Origin: Strix aluco
Taxonomy: Eukaryota > Chordata > Aves > Strigiformes > Strigidae
Assembly (NCBI RefSeq): GCF_031877795.1
Contig: NC_133935.1
Location: forward strand, 84,326,748 to 84,390,747
Direction of reading: 5' to 3'
DNA length: 64,000 bases
The notes below the pieces were generated by a model. That model worked only from the letters and a program-made list of their open reading frames with translations. It had not been told where the DNA came from and made no database searches. A program made the translations under genes and the position numbers. Shown in pieces: positions 12,101-24,900 of this stretch; positions within the stretch are counted from its first letter, which is position 1; the number at the start of each line of letters is the position of its first letter.

Positions 12101-12807
12101 CACTCTAAACCATAACTTGCATCCAGACCTTCCTCCCTTCTCCTTATATCCTGTGACAGCATATATCACTTAATACATTATCTGCTGCCTTAGATAATGG
12201 CACAATGTAAACGAAGGCCAAACGACATGGCATCAGAAGGGTACAACTTTCAAAAAATGTAAGTTTTTAAACGGTTAAAACGAAGCAGAGGAGGATACAC
12301 CGTTTCATGACAAGAGCAGAATCTCCTTGCACCGTCTGTCATCTACGAAGCTGTCCTTTTTACTCCTCTCGCCTCGCCCATTCACCCCCATCCCCGGCTG
12401 AGCGCCTTTCCCTACGAACCCCCGTCTCCCCCTCGCCCCTACCCACAGACCCGCGGCTGAGCGGAAGGAGCCTCCGTCCCCGGCAGGTCACCGCCGTGCC
12501 CCCGGGAGGCCGCTTCCCCTCAGCCTCATGCTCACCGCTCCTCCAGCCACACTAGAGCTCGCAGCACCTCAGGGGCTGGCCCAGGCGGCGGCCCCGCCAC
12601 CCCCGGGCACCACACAGCTGAGGGGAGCGTCACCCCCTCAGCCCCCCGGGGCCGGCCCCAGCTACCCAGCCGCCCCGCCGCTTGCCCCCACCACCGGGAC
12701 GCACCCCCCTCCCCCCCCACCATCCCCACAGGACCCCTGCCGGCCCGCGCCCCCGCCCGTTACCATTGCGGCTGGTACAGCACGACAGCAGCCCCCCGGG
12801 CCAACAT
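6156..12807 (-). CDS. ATP5F1C: ATP synthase F1 subunit gamma, mitochondrial
   Basis: The gamma subunit is the rotating central stalk of F1 in the mitochondrial matrix; it couples proton flow through Fo to ATP synthesis. Coding exons (minus strand, 5' to 3'): 12764-12807, 11927-11961, 10859-10990, 10023-10227, 9431-9574, 8971-9035, 8211-8366, 7010-7106, 6156-6162. The total is 885 bases, 294 residues (human 298), and all junction phases agree. Residues 1-21 form a basic transit peptide ([15 protein letters not shown]); the mature chain should start at ATLKDITRRL. The N-terminal coiled-coil helix ([16 protein letters not shown]), the Rossmann-like core ([17 protein letters not shown]) and the C-terminal helix with the family signature [12 protein letters not shown] are intact. 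KIN diverges from the same promoter. No disruption is seen. Confidence 0.96.
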
Positions 12808-12813
12808 GGCGGC
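12803..12813 (+). promoter_or_regulatory. YY1-type site over the ATP5F1C start codon
   Basis: AACATGGCGGC on + is a full match to the AANATGGCGGC consensus. Its CAT is the reverse complement of the ATP5F1C initiator ATG (12807-12805), so the site and the start codon constrain the same bases. Binding is inferred. Confidence 0.55.
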
Positions 12814-12854
12814 GCCTCTCCCACAGCCCCGCTGAAGGTCAGCGCGCCCGCAAC

Positions 12855-12864
12855 GCGCATGCGC
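12855..12864. promoter_or_regulatory. NRF-1-type palindrome
   Basis: GCGCATGCGC, a perfect palindrome matching the NRF-1 core, placed 48 bases from the ATP5F1C ATG and 110 from the KIN ATG. NRF-1 is the established activator of respiratory-chain genes. Confidence 0.65.
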
Positions 12865-12891
12865 GCAGCCGGGCCCGGCGGGGCGGGAAGT

Positions 12892-12920
12892 GCTTCCGGG
12901 GCTCGCGCCGGCACTTCCGG
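12892..12920 (+). promoter_or_regulatory. Paired ETS/GABP-type sites
   Basis: GCTTCCGG at 12892-12899 and CACTTCCGG at 12912-12920 lie 20 bases apart in the same orientation. Paired GGAA elements suit GABP, which acts with NRF-1 at nuclear OXPHOS gene promoters. Function is inferred. Confidence 0.55.
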
Positions 12921-12973
12921 CGGGGCAGGGAGTGGGACCGGGACGGGGGAGGCCGAGGGCCAGCGTCGCCGCC

Positions 12974-15900
12974 ATGGGGAAGTCGGATTTCCTCAGCCCT
13001 AAGGCTATCGCCAACCGTATCAAGTCCAAGGGGCTGCAGAAGCTGCGCTGGTACTGTCAGATGTGCCAGAAGCAGTGCCGCGATGAGGTAAACTCGCCCC
13101 GGCGGTGGCCGGGCCTGTGGCGGGGGAGCGCGGCGGGCCCCGGTCCCCTCGGGGGGGGCTGGTGATCCTCCGTGAGAGGGCACGGGGGGCTCCGACATTC
13201 CTGGTAGCGAACACCGGTCTCCTTGAAGGGGGTGGTTCACTTGCGGATACACAGGGGCCTCAAATTCCCTCAGTTGGGGTCCTCACTCCCCTTGTGGGGG
13301 CTCTGATCTCCATTTTAAGCATCTCTCGTGCTGGGGGGGGGGATGTGGGACGACACAGGGGGGCTCCAAATGCCCTTGTAGGGGTCTCTAATCTTTCTGT
13401 GGGGGCTGCGATTCTCTTAAGGGATATGAGGCCTTGTAACTTTTTTGTAGTGTTCTCCAGTCCCTTTCTGAGGGGGGGTACAGGCCTGGCTCAGATTCCC
13501 CTAGTAAGTGTCCCCAGTCTCCTTGTGGGTGCTCTGATCCCATCTATGGGGTGCAATCCTTCTAGGGAGCATCCTGCCCCCACTTGCTGGGAGCACAGGG
13601 AGCCTTGACTCTTCAGGGAAGCACTGGAGAGGGCCCTTATTCTCCTTTGGGCGTCCCCAGTCCCTCTTGGGACCACAGTCGTAATCCCCCATGAGAGAAG
13701 TCCTCATCCACTTTGGAGAAAGCATGTTGGCCCTGATTCATCTTTGGGGAAGTTCAGTCCCCTGCAGAGTGACTGATTAACCCAGGGTGAGAGGGAGCCC
13801 AGGGTGGCCCCAAACCCCTTGGAGGGTTGATTCCCTCATACACACCTTGAGAGGGCGATGGGGTTAAGAATTAGGTGGCTCCCATCTGCCTTAGAGGGGA
13901 CTTGAGGGTAGCTATGATATCCCTTGGGGACAGGGTGGGTGCAGTGACATGCCCAAGGGGATGCAGTCTCGAGCACGGTGAGGTCTCTTTTCATAGAATC
14001 ATAGAATAATTTGTGTTGGAAAGGACCTCTAAAGGTCATCTAGTCTAAATCCCCTGCAATGAGCAGGGACATCTTCAACCCGATCAGGTTGCTCAGAGCT
14101 CTGTCCATCCTGACCTTGAATGTTTCCAGGCATGGGGCATCTACCACCTCTCTGGGCAACCTGTTCCAGTGTTTCATCACCTTCATCATAAAAAATTTCT
14201 TCCTTATATCTAATCTGGATCTACCTTCCTTTAGTTTAAAACCATTACACCTTGTCCTATTGCTACAGACCCTGCTAAAAATGTCCCCATCTTTCTTATA
14301 AACACCCTTTAAGTACTGGAAGGCTGCAACAAGGTCTCCCCAGAGCCTTCTCCAGGCTGAACAACCCCAACTCTCTCAGCCTGTCCTCATGGAGAGGCAC
14401 TCCAGCCCTCTGATCTGTAGGGGAACTACAGGCCAGTCAGTCTCATCTCTGTGCCTGGTAAGATTATGGAGTGGATCCTCCAGGAAACCATGCTAGGGCA
14501 CATGGAAAATAAGGAGGTGATTGGTGACAGCCAACATGGCTTCACTAACGGCAAATCAAGCCTGATCAATTTGGTGGCCTTCTACAGCGGGGTTACAGCA
14601 TTGGTGGACAAGGGAAGAGCAACTGACCTCATCCACCTGGACTTGTGCAAAGCATCTGACACTGTCCTGCATGACATCCTTGTCTCTAAATTGGTAAGAT
14701 GGGGATTTGATGGATGGACCACTCAGTGGATAAGGAATTGACTGGATGGTCGCTCTCAAAGAGTTGCGGTCAACGGCTCAATGTCCAAGTGGAGACCAGT
14801 GACAAGTGGCATTCCTCAGGGGTTGGTGTTGGGACTGGTGCTGTTTAACATCTTTGTCAGTGACATGGACGGTGGGATCGAGTGCACCCTTGGCACATCT
14901 GCCAACAACACCCAGCTGTGTGGTGCAGTCAATACGCTGAAGGGAAGGGATGTGCCATCCAGAGGGACTTGGACAGGCTGGAGAGGTGGGCCTGTACAAA
15001 CCTCATGAAGTTCAACAAGGCCAAGGGCAAGGTCCTGCACATGGGTCAGGACAATCTCAAGAACAAATACAGGCTTGGCAATGAGTAGATTGTGAGCAGC
15101 CCTGTGGAGAAGGACTTGGGGGTACTTGTGGATGAAAAACTGAACATGAGACAGCAATGCGCGCTCGCAGTCCAGCAAGCCAACCATACCCTGGACTGCA
15201 TCCAGAAAAGGGTGGCCAGCGGGTCGAGGGAGGGGGATTCTCCCCCTCTATTCTGCTCTCATGAGACGCCCCCTGCAGTGCTGTGTCCAGCTCTGGGGCC
15301 CCCAACATCAGAAGGACGTGGACCTGTTGGAGCGGGGCCAGAGGAGGCCATGAAGATGATGAGGGGTCTGGAGCACCTCCCCTGTGAGGACAGGCTGAGA
15401 GAGTTGGGGTTGTTCAGCCTGAAGAAGAGAAGGCTCCAGGGAGACCTTAGAGCGGCCTTCCAGTACTTAAAGGGGCTACACAAAAGATGGGGAGGGACTC
15501 TTGATCAGGGGTATAGGGATAGGACGAGGGGTGACAGCTTTAAACTGAAAGAGGGCAGACTTAGATTAGATATAAGGAAGAAATTGTTCCATGTGAGGGT
15601 GGTGAGACACTGGCACAGGTTGCCCAGAGAAGCTGTGGCTGCCCCCTCCCTGGAAGGGTTCAAGGCCAGGTTGGATGGGGCTTTGGGCAACCTGGACTAG
15701 TGGAAGGTGTCCCTGCCCATGGCAGGGGGGTTGGGACTAGATGATCTTTAAGGTCCTTTCCAACCCAAACCATCCTGTGATTCTGTGATTTTTGTGTCCC
15801 TCCTCTGGGCCCTTTCCAACAGGTCCATGTCTTTCTTGTACTGATGACTCCTTTCTGATTCTGGATCAGTTTCTTCCTTTCTTCTCCTGTTATGAAGAGA

Positions 15901-18900
15901 TGCTTTCTTCTGAATCTTGCCCCTCTTCCTTTCACTTGTCTCTTCACTTGGACACAGATGCCTGTGAGATGTGAGTGTCCTCTTCCTGATTTCCACCAGA
16001 GCTGTGCTCTGAAAGTACCTCGACTTGGGCTAACTGTGCTTTTATTTTTCTGTTCTCCATGAACAGCCTCTTTAATGTGCCTTAGAGAAGAGAAGTAAAG
16101 CATCCTGTGGATGTTTAATTGTATTGTTCTTCAGCTGTTTCTGCTCCCATCTCCCATTTGCCCAAGAAGCTCAAATCCTATTCTCTTCCCAGTGACTACA
16201 ACCAAAAAAACTTCACCGCTTTGCAACCAGATCTTTTTGTAAGGGGGCGGGTCTCCTGTGGAATGAAATTTCCTGTAGATTTAATCATAGTGTAATGAAC
16301 AAGAATTATATTAGATGAAAAAAGGATACAGCCAAACATCCTATGTCTTGGTGCTTTTTGGGGAGCTCTCATGACTTCTTCCCTGTGCCGGATGAGGCCA
16401 AACTATCTCACTCCATAGCCTGGGCGCTCCCAGGGCACCATTCCCTCATTACACGTTTGGTGTTAGTCAGGCAGGGAGCTAGCAGGTATTTCCAGCACTC
16501 TTGTGCAAGCACGTGGATGGGTCCTGGGTGGACCTGGGTGGTGCCGTGTCTATCCCGTTCCATGAGGAACGGAGGACTGCTGGAATGACCTGTCTCATAA
16601 CGCCTTTCACAGTTTGTCTGGAGACTCTTGGCCCTGGGAAGAGTTTTGTTTTTGGCTTGCCTGGTAGGCTATGGCTGAGTTAAGGTGTTTTCTGTGGAGC
16701 CTCCAAGAGATTCCACTTATAAAACATTATTTTTAATACTCTTCAGCTGTGTGACTGTAGCAGATTGAGACAAGGACAGATAAAGTTTTTATTTTTATTT
16801 TATAGAATGGCTTCAAATGTCATTGTATGTCTGAGTCCCACCAGAGGCAGTTGCTCCTGGCTTCTGAAAATCCTCAGCAATTCATGGATTACTTTTCTGA
16901 GTAAGTCTGCTATATTCTTACCCAGATCTTCACTCTTGTACGAGCACAGCCATATAATTATCTGTAAGGCCCAGTCATGTCCCATTGAAGACACTTTCTT
17001 CTGATACATTTTAGTGTCAGCTCTTTTTTTAATGGCAGTTTGAAAAATTAGGCGATATCACTTTTGAAGGCATGTAAGATGTTTCAGAGACCCTTGATAT
17101 TTAATCAAATCTGACAGTTTTATCCCGTGTCCAAGTTCTGTTTTAGGTTGCTCTGTGTTACAAAGTACATCCTCGCTCTGCCCCAGCTGAGCGACTGCCA
17201 CACACACAGTTACAAAGAGCAGAAAGAACCATTATAGAGAGATAACAAGGCAGGGGTGTGACTAAGGTCCCACAGTTTCCCCCAGTCCTTTGTCCAGCTG
17301 ACCTGTGTGACAGCCGAGTTGACTAGAGCTCCCTTCAGCACGAGTCTGAAGCGAGGCTTTATTCTCAAGCCCTTGAATTAGCAGCGAGATGAGTGATCAA
17401 TCTACCCCATCTACCACTGCTGCCCTTTGTCCTGCCCTGTGTTTTGTGTTGGTCAGCCTGGGAAGATACCTGGTAATGAAATACCAGCAATTAGTGGAAA
17501 GTGTTTAGATTTCATTCTTTCCATTTTATCCCTTTGAAAGGGTATTATCCTTTTGAAGATTTAACTTGTGTGTGCATGCACCATACTGTGTTTCTTTGTG
17601 CACACATGCTGCGTTTAATGCTACTTTACTGAAAAAGGGAAATGAGTGTCTGTATTTTGTCATGCTCAACTCAAAACAATACTCATGTTTATACTGCAGA
17701 TATTTAATTGTTAATGACAATAGAAAATTACTTTGTTAATGTTTTACTAAAATACTTTCCTTTTATCCCCTAAGGGAATTCCGAAATGATTTCTTAGAAC
17801 TGCTCAGGAGGCGATTTGGTAAATATTTTACTGTTCGTTTGCTTGCTTGTTTGTTTTTGATGTCTTTTCTTAGTTCTGTGCAAGAAGTTTTGGTTGCTTT
17901 CTCCTAGGTCCCATACTTCTATTTAATAGTAATAATTCTGTATTTCAGGAACAAAGAGAGTCCACAATAATATTGTGTACAATGAATATATTAGTCATCG
18001 AGAGCACATCCACATGAATGCCACGCAGTGGGAGACACTGACTGATTTTACTAAATGGCTGGGGAGAGAAGGTAAGTGTAGTTGCTCAGGGTTGGGAAGT
18101 TTTAAATTATTGGGTAATTGCATTGCTGATAAGTGATCAGTAAACATTTATGTTAGTTCTCCCGTTTTCTTTCTCTTTCTTCCCCTCCCTTCCTGTATAT
18201 ATATTAACAGACGTCCAAACCTATTTCTGTGCTAACCATTAGGAATTTGCTTATGAAAAATGTCAGAAGGCTGGGATAAATGTGTCAGTCACAAACCTTT
18301 CCTTTTTTTCATCAGTTGGTCTATGTTTACTGGAGATACTGCTAAATTCTAAATCAACTTCCAACAGTTACCATTTAAAATTTAAAACTATGATCGAACA
18401 TTGCTTATGACTACAGAATCTTTTCCTATTTAAGGTGCCAAGAAGCAAGCAGTCATTTTCATTCCTGGCCTAGTGAAAGGGTTCAAGCTTGAGATCTCTA
18501 GTTTTGTTTTCAGTGGGAGGAAGAGAGATTAAATGGTCCTGTAGTGTGACAGAAAGTTTACTTTGGCTCTGATTGCCTGTGTCCTGCAGGATGCATTCAT
18601 GAGTCATATAGCGCTTGAAAAGTCACTCTAGTGAGATTTAGTAACAATAGCGTAGCACGGTAAAGTTTCCTTTAGTATGATGCTATTAGTGTGTATTGTT
18701 TATATGTGTTAGATTTCTGTTTTCTTCCTTGTTAAAACAGCGGGAAGGAAACATTTTCTTCAGTAAGGAAAGTGTTATAAAACACTCCACTTTATTATGT
18801 ACTCTGGCCTATTTCCAAATAGAACTGGCTAGCTGAAGGGCAGAAACAGATACTAAAGATAATTCAAAGTCAATTTTATCATGCCAGTAAGGGGTATATT

Positions 18901-21900
18901 GTTTGTGGTGAAGTATCTGCATTGTTATACTGAACGTTGGACTGTGAAAATGATCTTGATATTTTCTTTGTCCCTTGCTTGCCATTGTGAGTATTATTCT
19001 TACTTTATCTTGCATTAACTTTTTAGGTCTTTGCAAGGTTGATGAGACCCCAAAAGGCTGGTATATTCAGTATATTGATAGGGACCCAGAGACGATTCGC
19101 AGGCAACAAGAACAAGAGAGGAAGAAGAAACAAGATCTTGATGATGAAGAAAAAACTGCTAAATTCATTGAACAACAAGTTAGAAGAGGTTTGGAGGGGA
19201 AAGAACTGGTGAGGAAGATTACACTGTATGTCAACCTTCAGTTCAGAACTCCTCTTGGTTAAATCAGTGGTGAATTCGATGCTGCTGGGATCCTTGCACT
19301 GGTATTTCCTTTGCAGTCAGTTAGAAGGTGATGAGTAAGCTTCATGCTTCAGGTTACAAGCTCATCACCAGTTCTAACCAAGAAACAGTGGGCATATTTG
19401 GCTGCACTGCTGTTCTTTTCTAAGCCACAAGGAATAGTCTTCTCCCAGATACTTCTGATAGCAGCCTTAACTAGTTTCTGTTGAAACTGCAGCTTGTTAT
19501 GTTTCCTTGACTAACCGACTTGCTGATGGTCTTTACAGCTGATGAACATCAAGACCCTGTACGGAATCACAGTTTCAAAAATAAAATAAATAAGACAGCA
19601 GAGGTTTCAGCTCCTTTTAGATTTGACATGATTTTGAAGTCTGGTAGAATTGTGCCTTGTGGCCCTAGTGTCTGATCCTGGCCATTTCAGACTTTGATTT
19701 AGACTGTCTTCTTCCATACTTGAATCACCACATCAGTTCACTTACGGTCTGAATTTTCTGTTATACAGTCATCTTAGATTGTAACCTGCTCTGGAGGAAA
19801 ACTTGGAGTTACTTTGTACCCGGTTTGCTTTAGTACTAAAGGAGTAATAATTACTGCTCTTCAAGTGATTAGTGATTTTAAAAATCACTCCTGAATTTAG
19901 GAAGGGAGAGTAAACAATACAATAAACAGCATGACTTGTCTTCATTTGTGGTATTTCACAACTTTTAGGGCTGCAAATAACAAGTACCTTGAACAGTGGG
20001 AAGGCTGAGATAATCAAGGGGAGCTGGCATAATCAAATCTGCATAGTGAAGAGTTATTTTGATAATGCTGGTGTGGTATTTGGGATCTGTTTATTTGGAG
20101 TCATTCCATGACTTTCATACATGTTGTTGCCTGGGACTGGAACCTCCCATTTGATCCTGGGTATTGATAGGTACATTTAAATGCTGTAGTAAACAATTAT
20201 CTTTTTCTTAATTTAAAACTAATTGAAATTTAAATGGTCTGAGCCTTCGGTGCTAAAAATCTGGAAAGATTCCAGAATTTCCTTCTTTGGGTTATCAGTC
20301 TGTCCAGAAACCAGTCTAATCATGCTGGTTTAAATAGGAAAAACTGTTACAGTAAGGCCACTTTCCTTTCATGCTGGAATCAAGCAAGTTTAGACAGCAT
20401 CTCTGTAGAGAGTGTTAATTAGAGAATTTTGCACAGGAGCCTGTAATGAGATAATGTTTTCAATTTATAATCTTCTTATGAATCAAGCCAGATTGAATAT
20501 TACAGTTACTTGTAATAATCTCTCAGTAGTCTGTAAAACTGAGCTAATCAATGATCACCAAAAAAATGATCTCTTGGCTCAGTTTTCTGTTTAACTCTTG
20601 AAATGTGTTTTGTGTTCTTTTGGCAGGAAAAGCCAGTCTATACTGAACTGAACAGAGAAAATGAAGAAGAAAAAGGTAACCAGATTTTGATACATGTAAT
20701 TTTCTAGAACCTACTGAAGCTGATTTTGTGATTAAAATGAGATGAGTGCTGAGGCCTGCTCGGTGCTTCATAAAGTGCTGTGAGATTGGTTATAAAGTGC
20801 TTTGAGATCACACTATAAATCAGTTACAACTGGAATATAGAAATACAGAATATTCTTTCTTATCATGTTTAATTTATTTTAAAAGCTGAACCAAAGCATA
20901 GATTACTAAATAGAGTAAATATTTTCAAATGTATGATCTTTTCCATTTACAGATTTTTTAAATTGTAACATCCTTCAATGCAGTTATATTTAAAGATAGA
21001 AATAGAGTAAATATTTTCAAATTTATGATCTCTTCCATTTTCAGATTTCTAAAATTGTAACATCCTTCAATGCAGTTATATTTAAAGATAGAAATAGAGT
21101 AATGTCTTTTTATTTTTTAGTTACATTTAATTTAAACAAAGGAGCAAGTACTTCAATAGCAGCATCTTCTAAAACAAGGTGAGAAAATTTAAGGGCAACC
21201 CTTACTGTTGCATAGCACTTACATGACAATGATATCTGTATGGGCAGAAAGATGTAACTTGTCCTGAAATATTTGGAGTCTAATAACTCATCCTGTCATG
21301 TTATTCAGGAGGGGATACCAGGTGACTTCATGCTTCCTTTTGTAATTAAAATGAATGAATAGTGTATCTTAAATGTGTGCTGTGAGAAGCTTTCTTGAAT
21401 TCACTATGGTTCATGGCAGATGCCCATAAAGTAATAGGCAGTTACAGGTTCCTCTGGGAAGATACTATTGTGTGAAAGGGTGGATAAGGGATCCAGTCAA
21501 AGCATTTGAAGTGAATGCCATCCAGTCCCAGCTGCCTTTATGAATGACTTGTTAATTTAGTTCCTAAAAGGTTTGATTGTCTTGTCTAATTGAAGGTAAT
21601 ACTTTCTCTGATCATCATTTAAGAAGCTGAATCTACCTGATGTAAATCTTTCTAAAGCTCATGCATTTAATTGTCATCATATAACCACGAGCAACGCAGG
21701 ACAAAAGGGATCAATAATGCAAACAATACTGACTTATAGCAGTCTGTGAAACTGTTTGATGAGCAGTACATCTTTTCATGTGAGGCAATATTGTAATTAA
21801 ATGTATTGCAGGTAAAACGAAGGCTTTCCTCTCATCACAAGCTCAGCTCTTAGATAAGGTATCTGATGGGAGATATGCCAGGGAGAAAATGAGACAATAA

Positions 21901-24900
21901 AGTACTTCTTTGCAATAATAGATACAGATTTCAGGCTTTGAGGAAAACTTGTAAATTATCCCTAAGTGTTGAGTTGTGCATCAGATGAGTCTGAAACTTA
22001 ATTCAGATGCTCAATTGAATAGTTTCAGTGAGGAATACTTAAGGTACTTGCTAAAATTTGGCTGAATGTGAAATCATGTATCAAGTAGTATATTTTTTTC
22101 GTAGCATATGAGAGATACTTGTCTGTAAACTCTGTAATGGTAGTGTAGCAGCAAAATTAGGATACCCATTTCATGGTAAAGTGGCTGGACTGTGGTTTAT
22201 ATGTCACTGGATGATACAGGAATCACTTCAGTGTCGTATATGGAAACTGCTTCCCTGTGTGAGCGTAGAGGTGTGTCCTGCAGCTGTTGGCTGTTACTGA
22301 GGATCAGTTTTGTTCAGCCTGATGTCCAGTACCCCAGCCCAGCGTGCGGTGGGGCTTCCTGCCTTCCCACTTTCTGTGCTCACAGCACAAGCTACAGAAA
22401 CCTAGCACTTGTATTACCGGAGCAGGGTGCAGAAATAGGACCAGGAGATCGTAGGTAGTGGATGGCAGAGTTTTGAGTGCGTGGGGATACTGGTGGTTGG
22501 GTACAGAGATGGCGTTGGAGCCTTGCTGAGAAGGGCAGTGAGAGGGAAGGTGTGCCTTCCCTTGAATGTCCGCGTGGCTGCTGTGAAACTGGGAGTCACC
22601 ACCACTGCTGTGGGCATGGCTTCTGATGCTGACTGCCCTTCAGCAAACTGGGAGCCCTGGGCTTACTTCTGTTCCTCAAGAACTTGCATCCTCAAATCCC
22701 TGCTTAACTCACTCAGTGGGCAAGTAAGATTAGAATTACTTCTAATGAAGGAATGAGCAGAAGCTGCTATCAAGGTCACTGACTCCTGTCTGTAGTACTG
22801 CAACTCTGCGCACTGATCAGCGTCCACTGTACACAGTTAGGGTCTCCCCAGCCCTATAATCCCAAGAGAAGATCCTTCAGGACCCTGTTTGCTCTCATGG
22901 TTAGGACCTTGTCTGTAATTTCCCAGGTAAATGTAGTCCTTGGCCAGTTTATACCAGGTGCTCTCACGTTGGTACGGGCGCTTAACATAAATAGTTCTTT
23001 TTCTCTCTGGTGTTTGCTTTCACAGACAGTGTATTTGTAGAGAACAGTTTTAGCCTCTCAGCCTTCACTGTGCTTTACAAGCAGGCCTGCATGGTGCTTG
23101 CCTCCTCTCCCAGTTTCCCCGATCTGCTGAATATCCCTTCCTTGTCCTTGTTCCAGTTTCAGCTAATCTTGAAGAGGAGAGCTGATTGAATTTGTGCATG
23201 CTGCAAATGAAACATCACCATGGCTTATACAAGGCACTAATGTTTGTCTGTCTTGATGCTTCCTAGGATTGCATTTGACTCTTTCATGACTGGTCCACAC
23301 TGGTAGCTGTCATCTGTGATTATAGCCAGACCCCTTTCTGCTTTTGTTGTTCTTAAACAGCTCCCAGTAGATAGAAGGTAATCAGAGTAAACTTTTCCAA
23401 AGTATGTGAGCTTGCATAATGTGCTGTTGATTTTTGTGTTTTTTAAAACATGGTTTTCAAGGTAAACCAGTCCCTTCTGGTGTCCAGTTCTTTCTTGTGT
23501 CCTCCATATTGATGACACATCTGAACGGCGTTGGTGGTCCCACTCTTTGTCCCAGGGTCTGTAATGAATATATTCAATAAGATTTGTTTTAATATTGACA
23601 CCCAGCAATCCTTCAGTAACCTTACAGCTCGATATGTTTTGCTTCTTAAATGTAGCCAGTGCAGTTGTTATGTTTTAATTGTATGTTACCCTTTATGAGA
23701 TGTTTTAAGTACTTGCTGTTTGATTTGTGTTTTAATGTGCTATTTCTTCTAGAACTCTGCTATGGAGATTATCCAGACTTCTTCTGAAATACCACTTTTC
23801 TCTCAGTTTTGCTTCTACTGCTATTTCTGTATATTCATTCCTATTACCTATCTTTCCTTCGCTAGTATATCCAACATCCTCACCGCAGGCAGAACATGCA
23901 ATTTGTTGTAAGGCTGTATTAGTGTTACCTTACTGTCCGCCTCACAGCAGCCGCCTTCATCTCTTGGGATGAGAGAACACCGACATTTTTTTTACTGCAT
24001 TCAAATGTCTTTTATAAAAACGGCTTAACTCAAGCTGCCTTTAGGCAGTTCTCGCTTTACCTAGATGTTTCCTGATCCCTGAGATGTAACTTTTTGTGCT
24101 GATTGCTCTTTTCTTTCAATAACTCATGGGCTGTTTGCCTATTTTGAATGTGATTGTGAAGATGGTGTTTCTCTTCTGGGTGTGGAGCCCTTTTCTACAG
24201 ATTCCCATGTGTTTTCTCCCTCTCCCAGATAGGTTAAGTATCTCTGTCTGGAAGCAGTTCTAGGTGTCTACCATGATTGAGAGTTGCTGTGTCCAGGTGG
24301 CTTCTCTAAAGCCACAAGTTTGTCCTTTTGAATTTGAAAGCTTTATTTGCAGACCCGCATTTGTCTTCTCCATTGAACTCAAGTCCCTGATCAACTCTTT
24401 GCTTTTGCATTGGTGAACTGGTCGTTAGGTTGTTTTTATTCTGCAAACATCAGCAGACATGGAGTTTACACCTCAAGGAGATCAGTTCTAGCTGCCAAAT
24501 GCAGTCCTAGAGAAGGAGGTGTGCAGGGTCTGGAAGGTGACTTGCACAACTGAAATTAAATAGGTCAGCAGGTGTTTTTGCACAGCCAGTTCTTCAAATG
24601 CATCTTAGTAGAGAAAACAATGTCAAGTCTGCTGTGAAAACACCATCTTACTCTTCCAGCAGTGTCCTTGGACCAAATGCACTGAAGGTGGTGGAAGGGG
24701 CAGTTAAAAGAAAAGAATCAGCTCATAGCTCTGGTCAGTCCAAAGAGAAGAAGAAGAAGTCTGCACTGGATGAGATTATGGAGGTAATAATCATGCAGGA
24801 TCTGTGTCTTTGTAACCCCATGCCTATGGCAATGTCCACTTTACCAGGGTGTCTCTTTGAAGTGACCTCAGATCTTCAGTTCATGTGGAATTCAGACTTT

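Larger units (their letters stand above)
12808..12973. promoter_or_regulatory. Bidirectional promoter ATP5F1C / KIN
   Basis: Only 166 bases separate the two start codons, so both 5' UTRs and the core promoter must share this space. There is no TATA box. It contains a palindromic NRF-1-type site, two CTTCCGG ETS/GABP-type sites and, overlapping the ATP5F1C start codon, a YY1-type site. These factors are known drivers of nuclear genes for mitochondrial proteins. The divergent arrangement is shared with mammals. Confidence 0.88.
12380..13160. promoter_or_regulatory. CpG island spanning the ATP5F1C and KIN 5' ends
   Basis: GC-rich, CpG-dense sequence that starts inside ATP5F1C intron 1, covers both first exons and ends just inside KIN intron 1. 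This is typical of a housekeeping divergent promoter. Limits are by eye. Confidence 0.75.

Noticed and set aside
12307-13608. Several 60-190 codon frames around the ATP5F1C/KIN promoter
   Set aside because: These are CpG-island shadow frames overlapping the two verified first exons.
14451-15700. Possible novel protein-coding gene with reverse-transcriptase-like sequence
   Set aside because: It is a degraded CR1 LINE with a dead catalytic box and frame breaks, not a host gene or a retron.
15660-16103. 147-codon frame on the minus strand in KIN intron 1
   Set aside because: It begins in KIN intronic sequence and runs into the CR1 tail; no conserved motif.
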